This document shows, piece after piece, positions 21,704 to 31,179 of a stretch of 64,000 nucleotides of DNA. The DNA is from Phocoena phocoena (Eukaryota > Chordata > Mammalia > Artiodactyla > Phocoenidae): positions 53,258,759 to 53,322,758 of the forward strand of contig NC_089232.1 of NCBI RefSeq assembly GCF_963924675.1, written 5' to 3'. The number at the start of each line of letters is the position of its first letter. Positions within the stretch are counted from its first letter, which is position 1. Both the position numbers and the translations under genes were made by a program. Under the pieces are notes generated by a model. The model saw nothing but the letters and a program-made list of their open reading frames with translations. It was not told where the DNA came from and ran no database searches.

Positions 21704-22333
21704 CAGTTGAATATTTTAATATATTCCCAGAGTTGTGCAACCACCATAGTTATCTAATTCCAGAATGTTTTTGTCACCTCAAACAGTAGCCCTGTACCTA
21801 TTAGCAGTCACTCTCCATTTCCACCCCCAGCCTCTGGTGGCCACTAATCTGCTTTGTGTATCTATGAATTTGCTCTTCTGAACGTTTTATTTGTGTCTCA
21901 CTTCTTTCACTTAGCATGATGATTTTGAGGTTTGTCTATGTTGTAGCATTTAGCTGTATTTTTTCCCCTTACTACGGCTGAATAATATCCCATGGTGTGT
22001 GTATATATATACATAACTATCCATTTTGATGGATATGTGGGTTGTTTCCATTTTTTGGCTGTTATGAATAAGTCTGCTATGAACAAGTCTTTGTGTGAAC
22101 ATGTTTTAAATTCCCTTATATACCTAGAAATAAAATTGCTGGGCCATAAAGTAACTCTATGTTTACCTTTTTGAGGAACAGCCAAACCATTTTCACAAAG
22201 CAGCTGCATCATTTTACATTCCCATCACAATGTATGAGAGTTCATTTCTCCACTTCCTCATCAGCACTAGTTAGTGTTCGTCTTTTTATTATAGTCATCC
22301 TTGTAGGTGTGAAGTGACATCTCACTGTGGGTG

Positions 22334-22576
22334 TTTTTTTTTTAATATTTATTTGTTTGTTTGTTTTGGCTGCACCGGATCTTAGTTGCAGGACTCAGGA
22401 TCTTCGTTGTGGCATGCGGGATCCTTTGTTGTGGCATGAGGGATCTTTAGTTGCAGCATGTGCACTCTTAGTTGCGGCGTGCATGCAGGCTCTAGCTCCC
22501 CGACCAGGGATCGAACCCTGGCCTCCTGCACTGGGACTGTGTAGCCTTAACCACTGGATCACCAGGGAAGTCCCCC
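22334..22576 (-). mobile_element. Older, diverged tRNA-derived SINE inside L1
   Basis: A reverse-orientation SINE ending CCAGGGAAGTCCCC with a GGATCGAACCCTGG B-box region. It is more diverged than the other copies and its body differs. CTCACTGTGG (from 22321) and CTCATTGTGG (from 22577) flank it as target-site copies. Confidence 0.85.
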
Positions 22577-23716
22577 CTCATTGTGGTTTTGATTCTCATT
22601 TCTCTAATGGTGTTGAACATTCTTTCATATGCTTTTGTATATCTTTTTTGTATATCTTCTACATATGGTATATGTATACCATTTGTATATCTCCTTTGGA
22701 GAAATGTCTATTCAAATCTTTTACCCATTTTAAAATGTTGTTTTATAATTTTTATTACTGAGTGTACAAGTCTTTTTCTTCTGGATACAAGTCTCTCGTC
22801 AGATATATGATTTGCAAAAAATTTCTTCCATTCTTTGTGGGTTGTCTTTTCACTTCATTGACAGTGTTCTTTGAAGCACAAAAGTTTTTAATTTTGATGA
22901 ACTTCATCTTACCTGTTTTTCCTTTTATCATTTGTGGTTTTGGTGTCATATATAAGAAACCATTGCCTAATCTGAGATCACAAAGATTTAAACTTACATT
23001 TTCTTCTAAAGGTTTTATAGTTTTAGCTCTCACTCTTAGGTCTCTGATCATTTTTAGTTAATTTTTGTATATGTTTTGGAGGTAGGGATCCAAATTCATT
23101 CCTCTGTATGTGAATAGCCTTCACATACAAGTATCCTTCACATACAACCTTGTCTTGTTTCAGCACCATTTATTGAAAAGACTATTATTTCCCCATGAAT
23201 TGTCTTGACACCCTTGTGTCAAGAATCAGTTGACCAAAACCATAAAGGTTTATTTCTGGATTCTCAGTTCTATTCCATTGATCTACATGTCTATCTTTAT
23301 GCCGATACTACAGTCACTGTAGCTTTGTAGTAAGTTTTGAAATGAGGAAGTGTGAGTCTTCTAAGTTTGTTCTGTTTCAAGATTGTTTTGGCTATTCCAG
23401 GTCCCTTGAATTTCCAAATGAATTTTAAAATAAGCTCGTTAATATTCTCAAAGAAGCCAGCTGAGATTTTTATAGGGATTGCATTGACCCTGAAGATCAA
23501 TTTGGGGAGCCTGCACTCTTAACAGTATAAAGTCTTCCAATCCATGAGAATGAGATGTCTTTCCATTTTTTAAAGTCTTCTTTAGTCTTTGGTGACATTT
23601 TGTAATCTTCAGTGCTTGTCTTGCACTTGTTTTGTTAAATTTGTTCCTAAGTATTTTATTCTTTTTGATGCTATTAGAAATTCTTTTCTTTCTTTTTTAA
23701 AAAATTTATTTATTTG

Positions 23717-23899
23717 TGCTTCCCTGATGGCACAGTGGTTGGGAGTCCGCCTGCCGATGCAGGGGATGTGGGTTCGTGCCCCGGTCTGGGAGGATCCCAC
23801 GTGCCGCGGAGCGGCTGGGCCCGTGAGCCATGGCTGCTGAGCCTGTGCTCCACAACGGGAGAGGCCACAGCAGTGAGAGGCCCGCGTACCACACACAAA
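23717..23899 (+). mobile_element. CHR-type SINE, short form, in the tail of another SINE
   Basis: The head reads TGCTTCCCTGATGGCACAGT. About 14 bases are missing between CTGAGCCTG and TGCTCCACAAC compared with sister copies. AAAATTTATTTATTTG before it and AAAATTATTTATTTG after it are target-site copies made from the host's A/T tail. Confidence 0.9.
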
Positions 23900-23996
23900 A
23901 AAATTATTTATTTGTCTATTTATTTTTGGCTGCATGGGGTCTTCGTTGCTGCGTGTGGGCTTTTCTTTAGTTGTGGCAAGTGGGAGCTACTCTTTT

Positions 23997-24211
23997 GTTT
24001 TTTTATTTTTTTATTTTTTGCGGTACGCGGGCCTGTCACTGCTGTGGCCTCTCCTGTTGCGGAGCACAGGCTCCGGACGCGCAGGCTCAGCGGCCATGGC
24101 TCGTGGGCCCAGCCGCTCCACGGCATGTGGGATCTTCCTGGACTGGGGCACGAACCCGTGTCCCCTGCATCGGCAGGCGGACTCTCAACCACTGCGCCAC
24201 CAGGGAAGCCC
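23997..24211 (-). mobile_element. CHR-type SINE, short form, inside the body of another SINE
   Basis: A reverse-orientation copy beginning with a T-rich run. The host word GGGAGCTACTCTTT is present on both sides (from 23982 and from 24212), giving a clear target-site duplication. The 203-codon plus-strand frame across this complex is a SINE artefact. Confidence 0.95.
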
Positions 24212-24793
24212 GGGAGCTACTCTTTGTTGCTGTGCTCGTTCTTCTCATTGCAGTGGATTCTATTATTGGGAGCACGGGCTCTAGGCTGGCGGGCTTCAGT
24301 AGTTGTGGCACGTGGGCTTCAGTAGTTGTGGCTCACAGGCTCTACAGCGCAGGCTCAGTAGTTGTGGTGCACGGGCTTAGTTGCTGCGTGGCATGTGGCT
24401 TCTTCCCGGACCAGGGCTCGAACCCGTGTCTCCTGCGTTGGCAGGTGGATTCTTAACCACTGCGCCACCAGAGAAACCCCCAGAAATTATTTTCTTAGTT
24501 TTAGTTTCTGATTGTTCACTGGCAGTGTTACAGAAATATAACTGATTTTTGCATATTGATCTTATATCCTGCAACCATGCTGAACTCATTTATTTGTCCT
24601 AATAGTTTTTTTAATGGATTCCTTAGGATTTTCTGTATATAAGATCATTTCATGTGTAAACATAGCTAGTTTTGCTTTCCCCATTCCAGTCTTGATGCCT
24701 TTTATTTCTTTTTCCTGCCTAGCTGCCCTGGCTAGAACCTCCAGTACAATGTTGAATAGAAGTGGCAAGAATGAACAAGCTTGTCTTGTTCTT

Positions 24794-25168
24794 TTTTTTT
24801 TTGAGAGTAATTTTTTTATACAATTTTATTTATTTATTTATTTTTGGCTGTGTTGGGTCTTTGTTGCCGCACGTGGGCTTTCTCCAGTTGTGGCAAGCAG
24901 GGGCTACTCTTCGTTGTGGTGCACAGGCTTCTCATTGCAGTGGCCTCTCTTGTTGTGGCGCACAGGCTCTAGGTGAGCAGGGTTCAGTAGTTGTGACACA
25001 TGGGCTCAGTAGCTGCATGTCGTGAGCTCTAGAGCGCAGGCTCAGTGGTTGTGGCGCACGGGCTTAGTTTCTCCGCGGCATGTGGGATCTTCCCCCACCA
25101 GGGCTCAAACCCATGTCTCCTGCATTGGCAGGCGGATTCTTAACCACTGCGTCACCAGGGAAGTCCCC
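24794..25168 (-). mobile_element. CHR-type SINE, long form, inside L1
   Basis: A reverse-orientation copy with a T-rich and ATTT-repeat tail. The exact 14-bp word CTTGTCTTGTTCTT at 24780-24793 and 25169-25182 flanks it. Overlapping open frames belong to the SINE. Confidence 0.96.
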
Positions 25169-25253
25169 CTTGTCTTGTTCTTGATCTTTGTCTTTGTTCT
25201 TGATCCTTGTCTTTCATCATTAAGTTGGTGTTATCTATGGCTTTTTCACAGAC

Positions 25254-25732
25254 AACTGTGTTTGTTTTGCTGCTGTAGCTAATTGTGACAAACTCAATGG
25301 CTTAAAACAATACAAATTTATTATCTCCCAGTTCTACATTTAACAAGTCCAACATGGGCTTCACTGAGCTACAAGCAAGGTGTCAGGTGTGCTGTTTTCC
25401 TTTCTGTAGACTCTAGGAGAGTCTTTGCCTTTGCCAGCTTCTAAAGGTCACTCACATTCCTTGCCTCATGGACCCCTTTCTCCATTTTCAAAGCTAGCAA
25501 TGTGGCATCTCTCTCCTTTTTTCTTCCACAGTGAAGAAAATCTTCTTCTGGCTGAATACAGCAGGAAAGGTTCTCAATTTTAAGGATTCAAGTGATTATA
25601 CTGGTTCCGTCTCAATGTCTATAACGTTAGTCACATCTGCAAAGTCCCTTTTCCCACGTAAAGTAACATATTCACAGATTCCAGGGATTAGGATGTGGAT
25701 ATCTTTAGGGGGGCATTATTCTGCCCACCATA
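25254..25732 (-). mobile_element. MaLR (MLT1/MST-like) LTR, antisense
   Basis: Inverse of a MaLR LTR: ATGGCTTAAAACAATACAAA and TTTATTATCTCCCAGTTCT, then CATTCCTTGCCTCATGGACC, CACATCTGCAAAGTCCCTTT and GGGGCATTATTCTGCCCACC. On the minus strand the start reads TATGGTGGGCAGAATAATGC, typical of this class. Confidence 0.85.
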
Positions 25733-27714
25733 TTCCATCCTCTGACCCCCAAAGATTTATGTCTGTCCCATAGGCAAAATACTTTTACCCCATCCCAAGA
25801 TCCCCTAAATTCTCAACCCATTACAGCATCAACAAATCCAAAACTTCACCTATATCTCTCCAGTTCAAAAGTTCCAAATACCATCACCTAAATCATCAAG
25901 GTAGGTATGAGTGAGATTCAGTATAATCTATTCTGGAGCAGAGTTCCTCTCCATGTGGACAAGTGAAAGTAAAGAAACAAGTTATATGCTCCCAAAATAC
26001 AAAGGTAAGAAAGGCACAGACATTCTGATTCAAAAAGGGAGAAAAGGAAAAGGAAAAAGAGTCACCGGTCCCCCGAAATGTAGAAATCCAGCCAGGCCAA
26101 CTCCACTGGGTTACAAGGTCTGGAAACAATGTTCTGGGGCTCTCGGTTCCAACCTCTGGGTCCATGGCTCTACCCCTGGACCTGCGGCTCCATATTCTGA
26201 GTCATCCTTCCTTTTTACATGAATGGCAACGTGTTTACCGCTGAGCATTTTTATCAGCCTGTTTCCTGCCTGCAGAATGTTGGGGGTCCAAGACCCTTCT
26301 TTTATTTTGCTCTCTGTCCCTATTGGGCCAAGCTGGCAGTGTTTCTGCTGGTATAAAATTCTTAAGACTCTGTCTCTGTTCCGTTAGACGAGAAGTCCCT
26401 CCCCAGATTCTTCCTAAATAATCCTACTTCAATTTTTGTCTTCTGCTGAGATGGCAGAGGGGATCTATGTGTTATACACTTACTCTCTAAGAGCCTTTTG
26501 TGTAACTAGGTATCCTAACTTTTTTGTTTTTCTGAGGTATTAGCAAGAGGTTGCCCAGCTACACTCTTTAATTTTTTCCAGTAATACCCTTCCCTGACAG
26601 GGAATCTCTTAATCTTAGCATCTTTTGCAATCTGGTTAAACTGAGAATTTCCCAAATCATGAAATCCCAGATCTTTCTTTTAAAAAATGGTTCTTGCTTC
26701 TCCTGCATTGTACTATGAACTGCAAGAAAACTAGGTCACATCTTCAACACTTTGCTTGGAAATTTCAGCTAAATGTCGAAATCCATCATTTACCAGTTCT
26801 GTTTTCCACATAACTGTAGGACAAAATTCTGCTAAGCTTTCTGCCACATCTAACAGAACCCCCTTTCCTCCAGTTTCCAGTAACGTGTTCCTCGTTCCCT
26901 TCTGAGCCTTCATAGCACCACCTTTAACACCCACATTTCTACTAACAGCCTGTTGGTGACGATGTAGGTACTACCTAAGGCAAGTGATGTCTTCTCTACT
27001 GTGCTTCTCATTGCCTTCTGAATCCTAACTGGCAGATTTATTACCAGCTATATTTCTACTAACAGTTTGTTCAAGGCAGTCTGACTCTCTCTGTCATGTT
27101 CCTCAGAATGCTTCCAGCCTCTGCCCATTGCCCAATTCCAAAGCCAGTTCTGCATTTTCAGATATTTTGGGTTTTTTTAATTTAAAAGACTTTTTAAATT
27201 GAAGTATAGTTGACATACAATATTATGTTAGTTTCAGGTGTACAACATAGTTAATCTGACAAGCAAATACATCACAAAATTATCACCAATATATGTCCGG
27301 TAACCATCTTTCACCATGCAAGATTATTACAGTATTATTGACTAAATTCCTTATGGGCTATATTACATCCCCATGGCTTATTTATTTAAAACTGGAAGTT
27401 TATATTTCTTAATCCCCTTCACCTGTTTTGACCGACTTCTCACTCCTTGCCCTCTCCCAAACACCAGTTTGTTCTGTGTCTATAAATCTGTTTCTGTTTT
27501 GGTTTGTTTGTTCATTTGTTTTGTTTTCTAGACTTCACATATAAGTGAGATCATATGGCACTTGTCTTTCTCTCTCTGACTTGTTCACTCACTCAGTATG
27601 ACACCTTCTAGGTCCAACCGTGCTGTCACAGACAGCACTATTTCCTTCTTTCACATTTTCAGAAATCCATTACAGAAGCTCCCACTTCCAGGTACCAAAA
27701 TCTGTATTAATTTT
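25733..27714 (-). mobile_element. MaLR-type internal region, non-coding relic
   Basis: This span follows the LTR with no gap. Its far part (26840-27165, 27650-27715) carries landmarks of MaLR internal sequence in reverse, such as CCCAATTCCAAAGCCAGTTC and CCAGGTACCAAAATCTGTAT just where the second LTR should begin. That LTR is absent; L1 sequence follows instead. No retroviral gene is recognisable; the 67- to 103-codon frames inside have no domain. Confidence 0.6.
27167..27650 (-). mobile_element. L1 3'-end insertion in the MaLR relic
   Basis: AGTATAGTTGACATACAATA, TTAGTTTCAGGTGTACAACA and ATAAGTGAGATCATATGGCA are the inverse of an L1 3' UTR. CATTTTCAGATAT before and CATTTTCAGAAAT after look like target-site copies. 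Confidence 0.82.
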
Positions 27715-27868
27715 CAACGAGTATTAGTATTTTATCAGGTTAAGGAAGTTCCCTTCTGTTCCAGGTCTGCTGAGTGTCTTTAACGTGAAAGGGTGTTGGA
27801 TTTTGTCAAATGCTTTTTTTGTGCCTCTTGACATGATCATATGGCATTTGATCTGTCAACTTAAGAAG
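27715..27868 (-). mobile_element. L1 ORF2 fragment
   Basis: GTTAAGGAAGTTCCCTTCTG, GAAAGGGTGTTGGATTTTGT and GACATGATCATATGGCATTT are the inverse of an L1 ORF2 segment. Confidence 0.8.
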
Positions 27869-27869
27869 A

Positions 27870-28165
27870 CGGTGAGGAGAGAAAGGAGGCAGCAAAGGAG
27901 ACAGAAGTAGCTGGACATAAAGGGAAACCAAATGATGATGGTGTCACTGAGCCAGTAGAAGAGGTCTCAAGGAGGAGGGAGAGGCCAAGAGTTCAGTACC
28001 ACTGAGAGGTAAGATAAGATGGGAACTGAAATTTGCTCGTTTTGATTGGGCTTGTGGAGGTTGTTTGCGACCTTGGTGCTAGCTGTTGTAGTGGATGAGA
28101 GTGGGTAGAAGGCCACTGAGAGTGGGATGACATTCCCTAGATCTCAGGGAGTCTAGGGTAAAAGC
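27870..28165 (-). mobile_element. Second L2/CR1-clade LINE relic (RT region)
   Basis: GAGAGGTAAGATAAGATGGG, then GGGCTTGTGGAGGTTGTTTG and GACCTTGGTGCTAGCTGTTG parallel the antisense RT sequence at 240-400 of this window, strongly diverged. The same family and strand are inferred. Confidence 0.5.
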
Positions 28166-29569
28166 TGGAGGACGGTGATTACATTAAAGTGATTTTTATC
28201 AGGACAACTTAATGGACCTTTACGTAGTGGCTTTTGAATACATTTTAGCTGAAGCAGGGAGAGCTAGAAGTATCCTCAGTGTCTGAGAGCCTAGGATAAG
28301 TTTCTCAGCTTTTTTCTGGATTCAAGAATGAACATTTCCAGGCCTAAACTTCGAAAACCAGTTCCTGCCATTTGTGAAGATACGATGGGCTCTCACCTGC
28401 CTGAGTGACACCAGCTGCCCCGTGGGAGGTTGTCCCGTCTTGATACCACGCCCAGCCTTGGCCCCTACAGCTGAAGATGGGATGAAATCCACATATGGTA
28501 TCTGGTTTTTCGATGGCTCTTTTAAATGTGAATTTTTTTGTCTGTGGAGAGGGTTGGATTCCTGGCCTCAGGGAGAGACATTTCCAGTCAGCTGCTGCCT
28601 TATCTTCCGCGGTGAAAAGAAAGCAGCTCCACCCAGTTCTCTGGGGTCAGCCTTCTTACTCCATTCTTGGATGGGGCCCCTCACTTCACAGGACCCAGGA
28701 GATCCCAGGGCTCTGCTACAATGTTCATTTCCCTCTACCTGGCAGCCTCGTTTGATTGAACGTTTCCCCGGGATATTTATGTGGAAACCAAAGAAAATAC
28801 TCCAGGGTCGTTTTTAATAAGTGCCAATCCCTTCTAGGCTATCTGCAGCCATAAACATTTACGTCTAATATCCCAAAGAAAATGTTGATGCAGTCTGATG
28901 TGGGAGCGACAGCACACAGATTAGTCTAAACAAAAACATGAGGGTGGCAGTTAGCTTTTTCTCTGCATGAAGCTGCATTCACTCATTTTTGACATAAAAG
29001 TGCAATTTGCATATTCTTTCAAGTCTGTTTAGCTGCAAACACATGTGTGTTTTGGGCACAGAAATTTTAAATTTGTATATTATTCAGAAACTACTGCCAA
29101 ATTGTAATCAAGTGGTAGGAAAAACATTCTACACCGAATAGTTGTATGTTCAGAGGGGAGACTTTCTCAGGCTTGGGAAACATTTTTAAATATACTGGTG
29201 CGTAATCAACTCTGAAAAAACTGGGGGAGAAATGTTTACTTTGTTGGTAACAATTTGGCAGAGATGTTGAGGGTTTCTTTTTTTTCCTGTTTATTGAACA
29301 TTGCAGAATGAAATGATTTTAGTATCGTGACATTAAATAAATAAGGTGCCTTCGAGAGAAAACTAAACATTGTGATTAAGCTAAAGTAGGAATTTCTAAT
29401 GCCTCTCGAAAAACGACTTTAAGCCCAGAACCGTATTTACTAGAAAGCAATCCAATGTAGTTTAATGTGTGTATACTATACCTTGCAGAATATAACATTC
29501 AGTATTAGTTGTAACTCATCTTTTATGTCTACCCCTCTCCTCATTTCCTCCCTTATTTTGTGCATCTAG
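28166..29569. other. Unique stretch with an AT-rich repeat-free core
   Basis: No gene is recognised. Frames at 28374-28817 (147 codons) and 28495-28755 have no domain. 28840-29460 is repeat-free, AT-rich and holds a perfect octamer (ATTTGCAT, 29005-29012); it is discussed as a possible conserved element. Confidence 0.4.
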
Positions 29570-29790
29570 AAAATATTGTTCCAAGGGCCTACTTTTTGCA
29601 AAGCACTGGGCTGGGCTCAGTAGGGTCTAGGGAAGTTGTATACCGAGATGGACATGAACATGAATAGTGAGTAAACTATAGTGTGAGGGGTGGAGGGCTG
29701 GTAGACGTTGGCAGGAGTGTTGAATGTGGACAGAGAGTGAAAGCACTTACCTCTGAATAAATGGAGTAGAGGGGCCTCTTTCATTGCCCT
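29570..29790 (-). mobile_element. L2 LINE fragment, diverged
   Basis: GCAAAGCACTGGGCTGGGCT, then ATACCGAGATGGACATGAAC and a GAATGTGGACAGAGAGTGAA stretch fit the inverse of the L2 3' region loosely. Confidence 0.4.
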
Positions 29791-29900
29791 GCCAGAGCTG
29801 ACAGATGGCAAATGAAGCTAGACAGTAATTATGGCATTTCTTCCATGACTGTAACTATACAATGTACAGACATGGATTGATACAACCAAATTCAGCTTTT

Positions 29901-30126
29901 AAAAACGGTCTAGGGCTTCCCTGGTGGCGCAGTGGTTGAGAGTCCGCCTGCCGAGGCAGGAGACACGGGTTCGTGCCCCGGTCTGGGAAGATCCCACATG
30001 CCACAGAGCAGCTGGGCCCGTGAGCCATGGCCGCTGAGCCTGTGCGTCCAGAGCCTGTGCTCCGCAACGGGAGAGGCCACAACAGTGAGAGGCTCACGTA
30101 CAGCAAAAAAAAAAAAAAAAAGGTCT
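29901..30126 (+). mobile_element. CHR-type SINE, short form, with target-site duplications
   Basis: The body is 29913-30115, near consensus, with an A-tail. AAAAACGGTCTA (29901-29912) and AAAAAGGTCTA (30116-30126) flank it. Confidence 0.93.
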
Positions 30127-30399
30127 AATTCAGTCCAACATCCACTTCTCCTACTTTATTGCTTGGCTGTTCCCAATGGCAACCTCTGAGAAGTGGGATG
30201 AAAGTGGTGGGGGGAGAGAGATGGCTGTGGCCATCTTTGAAAATAGTCTACTATGGATTGGAATATTCCTTTAGTGGAACCAAGTTCTAAATGGGAAACG
30301 GTTGGGATTATTTGAACATCCAACAGAAAATAGCGAATAAATTCAAAGTTCAACAGGGTGGATTGTCAAAAAGAACTGAAGGTTGGGGCTGACTTCTCT
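30127..30399. other. Unique stretch
   Basis: Nothing recognised. Confidence 0.3.
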
Positions 30400-30530
30400 C
30401 ATCCATAATTCCACTCATTCACTCTTTTCATTTAGTCATGCATTCACTCATTCAAGGAACATTCATGGAACACCTAATTGGTAAACTACAGAGTAGGAAT
30501 AGACAATAGGAACCCTGCCCTTATCTCGTC
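30400..30530 (-). mobile_element. L2 LINE tail fragment
   Basis: CATTCACTCATTCAAGGAAC, ATTCATGGAACACCTAATTG and AGGAACCCTGCCCT resemble inverse L2. Confidence 0.5.
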
Positions 30531-30763
30531 TGTGCTTAGGTGGATAAATACTGGGAAAATTGCTTTCCAAAGAGTCCCAAAAGATCAAGAGACAAAGTTT
30601 GACATAAGCAAAGTTTGTCTTGAGACCTCTCACTCAGGCTCTTGAGCGTTTCTGGTGATTTAGCAAAACTTTTCCTTCAGGTAAAATTTTCTTACATTTG
30701 CTGTGAAGGTGATTCACTCACCGTGTGGTTGCTGATGTGCATATTTATTATGTGTGGGTGTCT
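30531..30763. other. Unique stretch
   Basis: Nothing recognised. Confidence 0.3.
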
Positions 30764-30980
30764 TGATTTCGCCTTAAGTTTTGAAGAATATATCACTTCA
30801 CCAGCTCTAAGATTCAAGGTTGAAGATTTTTCTTTCAGCATTTTAAAGATGCTGTTCCACCGTGGTCTGGCTTGTGCTCTTCCTAGTTTTTAAAAAATCA
30901 TAAGTCGTATCCATGTTACCTTGTATGTAATCTTTCTTTTTTGCTCTGCCTTCTCTTAATATTTTCTGCTTATCTTTTTG
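30764..30980 (-). mobile_element. L1ME-like fragment, sister of 35492-35702
   Basis: AGCATTTTAAAGATGCTGTT, CATGTTACCTTGTATGTAAT and TTTTTGCTCTGCCTTC are shared in order with the larger L1 piece at 35.5 kb, at roughly 85 percent identity by eye. Confidence 0.75.
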
Positions 30981-31179
30981 TGAAGGTAAACATTCTCTAT
31001 CAACAGGGGCATTCAGTGAGGAATCATACTCACCCATTGTTGCTTCAATTAAATTATCCAATATTCTTTCCAACTAAGCCTTCTCTGTTCTGACATGTTT
31101 TATAGATCATTTTACACATGACTTGAATTAAGACCAACAGTCTACAGAGAGATTATTTGGAAGCCCTTTCAGAAGGAAA
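30981..31179. other. Short unassigned stretch
   Basis: AT-rich; probably old LINE sequence but not assignable. Confidence 0.3.

Larger units (their letters stand above)
23690..24480 (-). mobile_element. CHR-type SINE, long form, host of two younger SINEs
   Basis: A reverse-orientation long-form SINE in three pieces. A T-rich tail (23690-23716 and 23900-23940) is split by a sense SINE, and the body is split at 23996/24212 by an antisense SINE. The flanking L1 words AGAAATTCTTTTCTT (from 23669) and AGAAATTATTTTCTT (24482-24496) are its target-site copies. Confidence 0.9.
21385..25240 (-). mobile_element. L1M-type LINE, antisense, split by SINEs
   Basis: One L1 in reverse orientation, 3' UTR first. 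L1 segments are about 21385-21463, 21710-22333, 22577-23689, 24481-24793 and 25169-25240, and the order is collinear across every interruption. ORF2 remnants are visible on the minus strand: at 23297-23500 a stretch with NELILKFIW and [10 protein letters not shown], and at 24586-24768 an RT piece with [14 protein letters not shown]. In the latter the catalytic FADD position reads FTHE, so the active-site Asp pair is lost. The element is dead and 5'-truncated. Confidence 0.9.

Noticed and set aside
23714..24325. 203-codon plus-strand open frame
   Set aside because: It reads through a nested pair of SINEs; the Cys/Gly/His-rich translation recurs in every SINE copy and is an artefact.
25733..27714. 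Retroviral gag or pol genes in the MaLR internal region
   Set aside because: No frame longer than about 100 codons and no retroviral motif; only nucleotide-level landmarks of the internal region remain.
28374..28817. 147-codon open frame as an exon
   Set aside because: No domain; a second frame occupies the same bases and nothing around it suggests splicing.
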